From Actinomycetes bacterium (GTDB taxonomy: Bacteria > Actinomycetota > Actinomycetes > Propionibacteriales > Propionibacteriaceae), in NCBI GenBank assembly GCA_023443125.1, contig JAEZVO010000043.1:1-53527 (forward strand): a stretch of 53,527 nucleotides of DNA, given 5' to 3'. The position numbers and the translations under genes are program-made. The notes under the pieces are model-generated. The model made no database searches and was not told where the DNA came from. It worked only from the letters and a program-made list of their open reading frames with translations. Position 1 is the stretch's first letter. Each line of letters opens with the position of its first letter. Of this stretch, positions 51,333 to 53,527 are shown in pieces.

Positions 51333-52801
51333 CCGTCGAACGTCTGACCCCCGCCCCACCAGAGGGAGCCTGGCTCGGTATCCCGCCGTTCCCCGAGGCG
51401 GTGAAATCTGAACTCGAGAACTCTATCCAGCGCAAGAACCTCCGCCACGCGACGAGCACCATCCGCGCAAAGCGCGTCGTCCGAGCAAGCGAGGTGCCGA
51501 ACTGGGAGGAGCTGCGCACCGCTGCGGAGCAGATCAAGAACCGAGTTGGGCGCCACCTCGATTACTACCTCGAGCAGGCCGAGGAAGCAATGACCAAGGC
51601 CGGCATCACCGTTCACTGGGCGCGCGATGCACAAGAGGCGAATGACATCGTCACGCGCATTGCAAAGCAAAAGGGCGTCGACGAGGTCGTCAAGATCAAG
51701 TCGATGGCCACCCAGGAGATCGATCTCAACGAGCACCTCGAGAAGGAAGGCATCGCCGCCTGGGAAACCGACCTCGCGGAGCTCATCGTGCAGTTGGGGC
51801 ACGATCTGCCGTCCCACATCCTCGTGCCGGCCATTCACCGCAACCGTTCCGAGGTTCGCGAGATCTTCGAAGCCGAGATGGGCCAGTACGGCAAGCCCGC
51901 GCCCGAAGGCATCAGCGACGATCCGCCGGAACTCACCGCTGCCGCGCGCCTGCATCTGCGCGAGAAGTTCCTCCGCGCCAAGATGGCGATTTCTGGCGGC
52001 AACTTCATCGTCGCGGAGACGGGCACTCTCGTCATCGTCGAGTCTGAGGGAAACGGTCGCATGTGCCTCACACTTCCGGAAACGCTCGTCAGTGTGGTGG
52101 GCATCGAGAAGATCCTCCCCACGTTCGAGGATCTCGAGGTGTTCCTCAAGCTGCTGCCGCGTTCATCCACTGGTGAGCGAATGAACCCCTACACCTCCAT
52201 GTGGACTGGCGTGCAGGAAGGCGATGGACCACAGGATCTCCACGTCGTGCTGCTCGACAACGGGCGCACCGATGTGCTCGCTGATCCACTCGGCCGCGCG
52301 GCGCTGAGATGCATCCGCTGCTCGGCCTGCTTGAACATCTGTCCCGTCTACGAGCGTGCGGGTGGCCACGCCTACGGGTCCCCATACCCTGGGCCCATCG
52401 GCGCCATCCTGAACCCGCAGCTGCGAGGGATCACGTCGAAGGTAGACCAGGCGCTGCCGTACGCATCGAGCCTGTGTGGAGCGTGCAACGAGGTGTGCCC
52501 AGTGCGCATTCCGTTCACTGACATCCTCGTCGATCAGCGCAGGCGCGTGGCAGAGAAGAAGACGTCGAAGCACCCGACGGTGGAGCAGGGCCTGATGAAG
52601 ATGGCCGGCTGGGTCATGTCGAAGGGCAGCCATCTCGAGACGGTGCAGCGCGCTTCGAAGACCGCCGGACACGTGTTCGGCAAGAAATGGATTGGCCCAA
52701 TGCCCGTTCCGCTGGTGAACAAGTGGACGAATGCCCGCGACGTTGAGCCACCACCCACGAAGACCTTCCGCGACTGGTGGAAGCAAGAGAAGAGGAGCTG
52801 A
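51329..52801 (+). CDS. lutB: L-lactate oxidation iron-sulfur protein LutB
   Basis: The 490-residue protein has an LUD domain (about 60-300, with 'ISGGNFIVAETGTLVIVESEGNGRM') and two 4Fe-4S motifs: CIRCSACLNICPVY (from about 328) and CGACNEVCPVRIP (from about 384), followed by a C-terminal DUF3390-like region with 'FRDWWKQEK'. It should pass electrons from lactate to the respiratory chain. AAGGAGG precedes the ATG, which overlaps the lutA stop. Confidence 0.95.
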   Translation: MTVERLTPAPPEGAWLGIPPFPEAVKSELENSIQRKNLRHATSTIRAKRVVRASEVPNWEELRTAAEQIKNRVGRHLDYYLEQAEEAMTKAGITVHWARDAQEANDIVTRIAKQKGVDEVVKIKSMATQEIDLNEHLEKEGIAAWETDLAELIVQLGHDLPSHILVPAIHRNRSEVREIFEAEMGQYGKPAPEGISDDPPELTAAARLHLREKFLRAKMAISGGNFIVAETGTLVIVESEGNGRMCLTLPETLVSVVGIEKILPTFEDLEVFLKLLPRSSTGERMNPYTSMWTGVQEGDGPQDLHVVLLDNGRTDVLADPLGRAALRCIRCSACLNICPVYERAGGHAYGSPYPGPIGAILNPQLRGITSKVDQALPYASSLCGACNEVCPVRIPFTDILVDQRRRVAEKKTSKHPTVEQGLMKMAGWVMSKGSHLETVQRASKTAGHVFGKKWIGPMPVPLVNKWTNARDVEPPPTKTFRDWWKQEKRS

Positions 52802-52803
52802 CC

Positions 52804-53457
52804 ATGGGAGCAAAGGAAGTCATCCTCGGCAGGGTGCGCAAGGCCCTGCAAGACGTTCCTTCGTCGGAGAAGGCGACGGATATCGACGTCGAGTGGGAAT
52901 ATGGTCAACCGCTCGAGACGAAGGACGTCCTCGCGGATCTCGTCGAGAAGATTGAGGACTACCGCGCCACCGTCGTGCAGGTCGGCGAATCTGATGTGAA
53001 CAGTGCACTGACCGAAGCGCTGAGCACGCTCGGCTCGGAGCATGTCGTGGTGCCCGACGGTGTCCCCGACGGTTGGCTGGATGCGGTCAAGGCGGCGAAG
53101 GTCACGGTGCACCTCGACGAACCGCAACTCACGCACAACGAGCTCAACGAGATCGACACCGTGGTCACGACCTGCGCCGTGGCGATGGCGGATTCGGGCA
53201 CGATCGCGCTCGACCACGGCCCAGGCCAGGGCCGACGCGCGCTCAGCCTCTTGCCCGATCGCCACGTCTGCGTGGTCCGTGCCGATCAAGTGGTGAGCGA
53301 TGTTCCTGAGGGGGTTGCCAGGCTGCGAGGCGCGGTGGATGATCGTCGTCCCATCACCTGGATTTCGGGGGGCTCGGCGACGAGTGATATCGAGCTGAGC
53401 CGCGTTGAAGGGGTGCACGGCCCCAGAACGCTCTACGTCATCCTGGTGACGAAGTAG
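52804..53457 (+). CDS. lutC: L-lactate oxidation protein LutC (LUD domain)
   Basis: A 217-residue LUD-domain protein that completes the LutABC system. The family pattern is visible in 'ITTC-AVAMADSGTIALDHGPGQGRRALSLLPDRHVCVV' (here VVTTCAVAMADSG...) and the late 'ITWISGGSATSDIEL.RVEGVHGPRTLYVIL'. ATG 52804 lies 2 nt after the lutB stop and has GAGGAG 6 nt upstream. It is the last complete gene of the window. Confidence 0.94.
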   Translation: MGAKEVILGRVRKALQDVPSSEKATDIDVEWEYGQPLETKDVLADLVEKIEDYRATVVQVGESDVNSALTEALSTLGSEHVVVPDGVPDGWLDAVKAAKVTVHLDEPQLTHNELNEIDTVVTTCAVAMADSGTIALDHGPGQGRRALSLLPDRHVCVVRADQVVSDVPEGVARLRGAVDDRRPITWISGGSATSDIELSRVEGVHGPRTLYVILVTK

Positions 53458-53468
53458 GAACGATCGTC

Positions 53469-53490
53469 TCGGCCTCCCCGGCCAGGCCGA
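53469..53490 (+). terminator. Short hairpin after lutC, possible terminator
   Basis: TCGGCCT (53469-53475) pairs with AGGCCGA (53484-53490) over 7 bp around an 8-nt loop, 11 nt after the lutC stop. There is no T-run. It is the only candidate end of the lactate operon before the window edge. Confidence 0.5.
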
Positions 53491-53500
53491 CAACGGCAGT

Positions 53501-53524
53501 GGGGGGCCCCCCCCCCCCCCCCCC
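53501..53524. repeat. G6-C18 homopolymer tract at the window edge
   Basis: Six G are followed by eighteen C, then GGC and the end of the window. G6 can pair with part of C18. It may be an assembly or sequencing artefact at a contig end, or a real slippage-prone tract. Nothing else in the window resembles it. Confidence 0.8.
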
Positions 53525-53527
53525 GGC

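Overview
The window looks like a chromosomal contig from a high-G+C Gram-positive bacterium (Actinomycetota), most probably a member of the Propionibacteriaceae. This rests on gene content and order (yebC-ruvCAB-yajC-secDF-apt-rsh; alaS-ruvX-mltG-aroE-aroC-aroK-aroB), a PriA-type HisA, a DUF349 protein near rsh, frequent GTG starts, and many starts that lie 6-8 nt after a TAnnnT -10 box, as in leaderless actinobacterial mRNAs. The left edge lies inside an IS5-type element and the right edge in a G6-C18 homopolymer, so both edges look like assembly breakpoints.

Layout. 1-840: IS end and a vapBC toxin-antitoxin pair. 1.0-3.7 kb: trpB-trpA and a Sco1-type lipoprotein. 3.7-6.5 kb (minus): a glycoside hydrolase family 2 protein fused to a DUF2804 domain. 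6.7-10.7 kb: dnaE and a membrane protein. 10.7-19.8 kb: hisD-hisC-hisB-hisH-priA, running without a gap into an acyl-CoA reductase/HAD fusion, a LarA-like protein and a PlsC-like protein. 19.8-26.5 kb: an SOS-box-preceded yebC-ruvC-ruvA-ruvB unit, yajC-secD-secF and apt. 26.5-32.8 kb: a potassium channel, a polysaccharide deacetylase lipoprotein, rsh, a DUF349 protein and an MBL-fold hydrolase. 32.8-40.2 kb: hisS, a hypothetical gene, a stop-interrupted small membrane gene, aspS, a repeat cluster, a frameshifted luciferase-like monooxygenase, rarA and two small membrane-associated genes. 40.2-48.0 kb: alaS-ruvX-mltG and aroE-aroC-aroK-aroB. 48.0-53.5 kb: a GntR/FadR regulator, a lactate permease and lutABC.

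How the genes work together. The aro genes make chorismate, trpBA complete tryptophan synthesis, and PriA probably serves both histidine and tryptophan synthesis. RuvABC resolve Holliday junctions; a LexA-type box before yebC suggests DNA-damage control. YajC-SecD-SecF assist protein export. The last block is a complete L-lactate uptake and oxidation unit; a FadR/LldR-type operator sits between the -35 and -10 boxes of the permease promoter.

The least explained part is 15158-19806: three contiguous genes for an acyl-CoA reductase/HAD fusion, a LarA-like protein without a visible cofactor-lysine motif, and a PlsC-like protein whose HX4D motif reads EX4D. They occupy the place in the his operon where hisF is often found. 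This is the best candidate here for an undescribed pathway. No tRNA, rRNA or CRISPR was recognised, and no gene-free stretch exceeds 300 bases.
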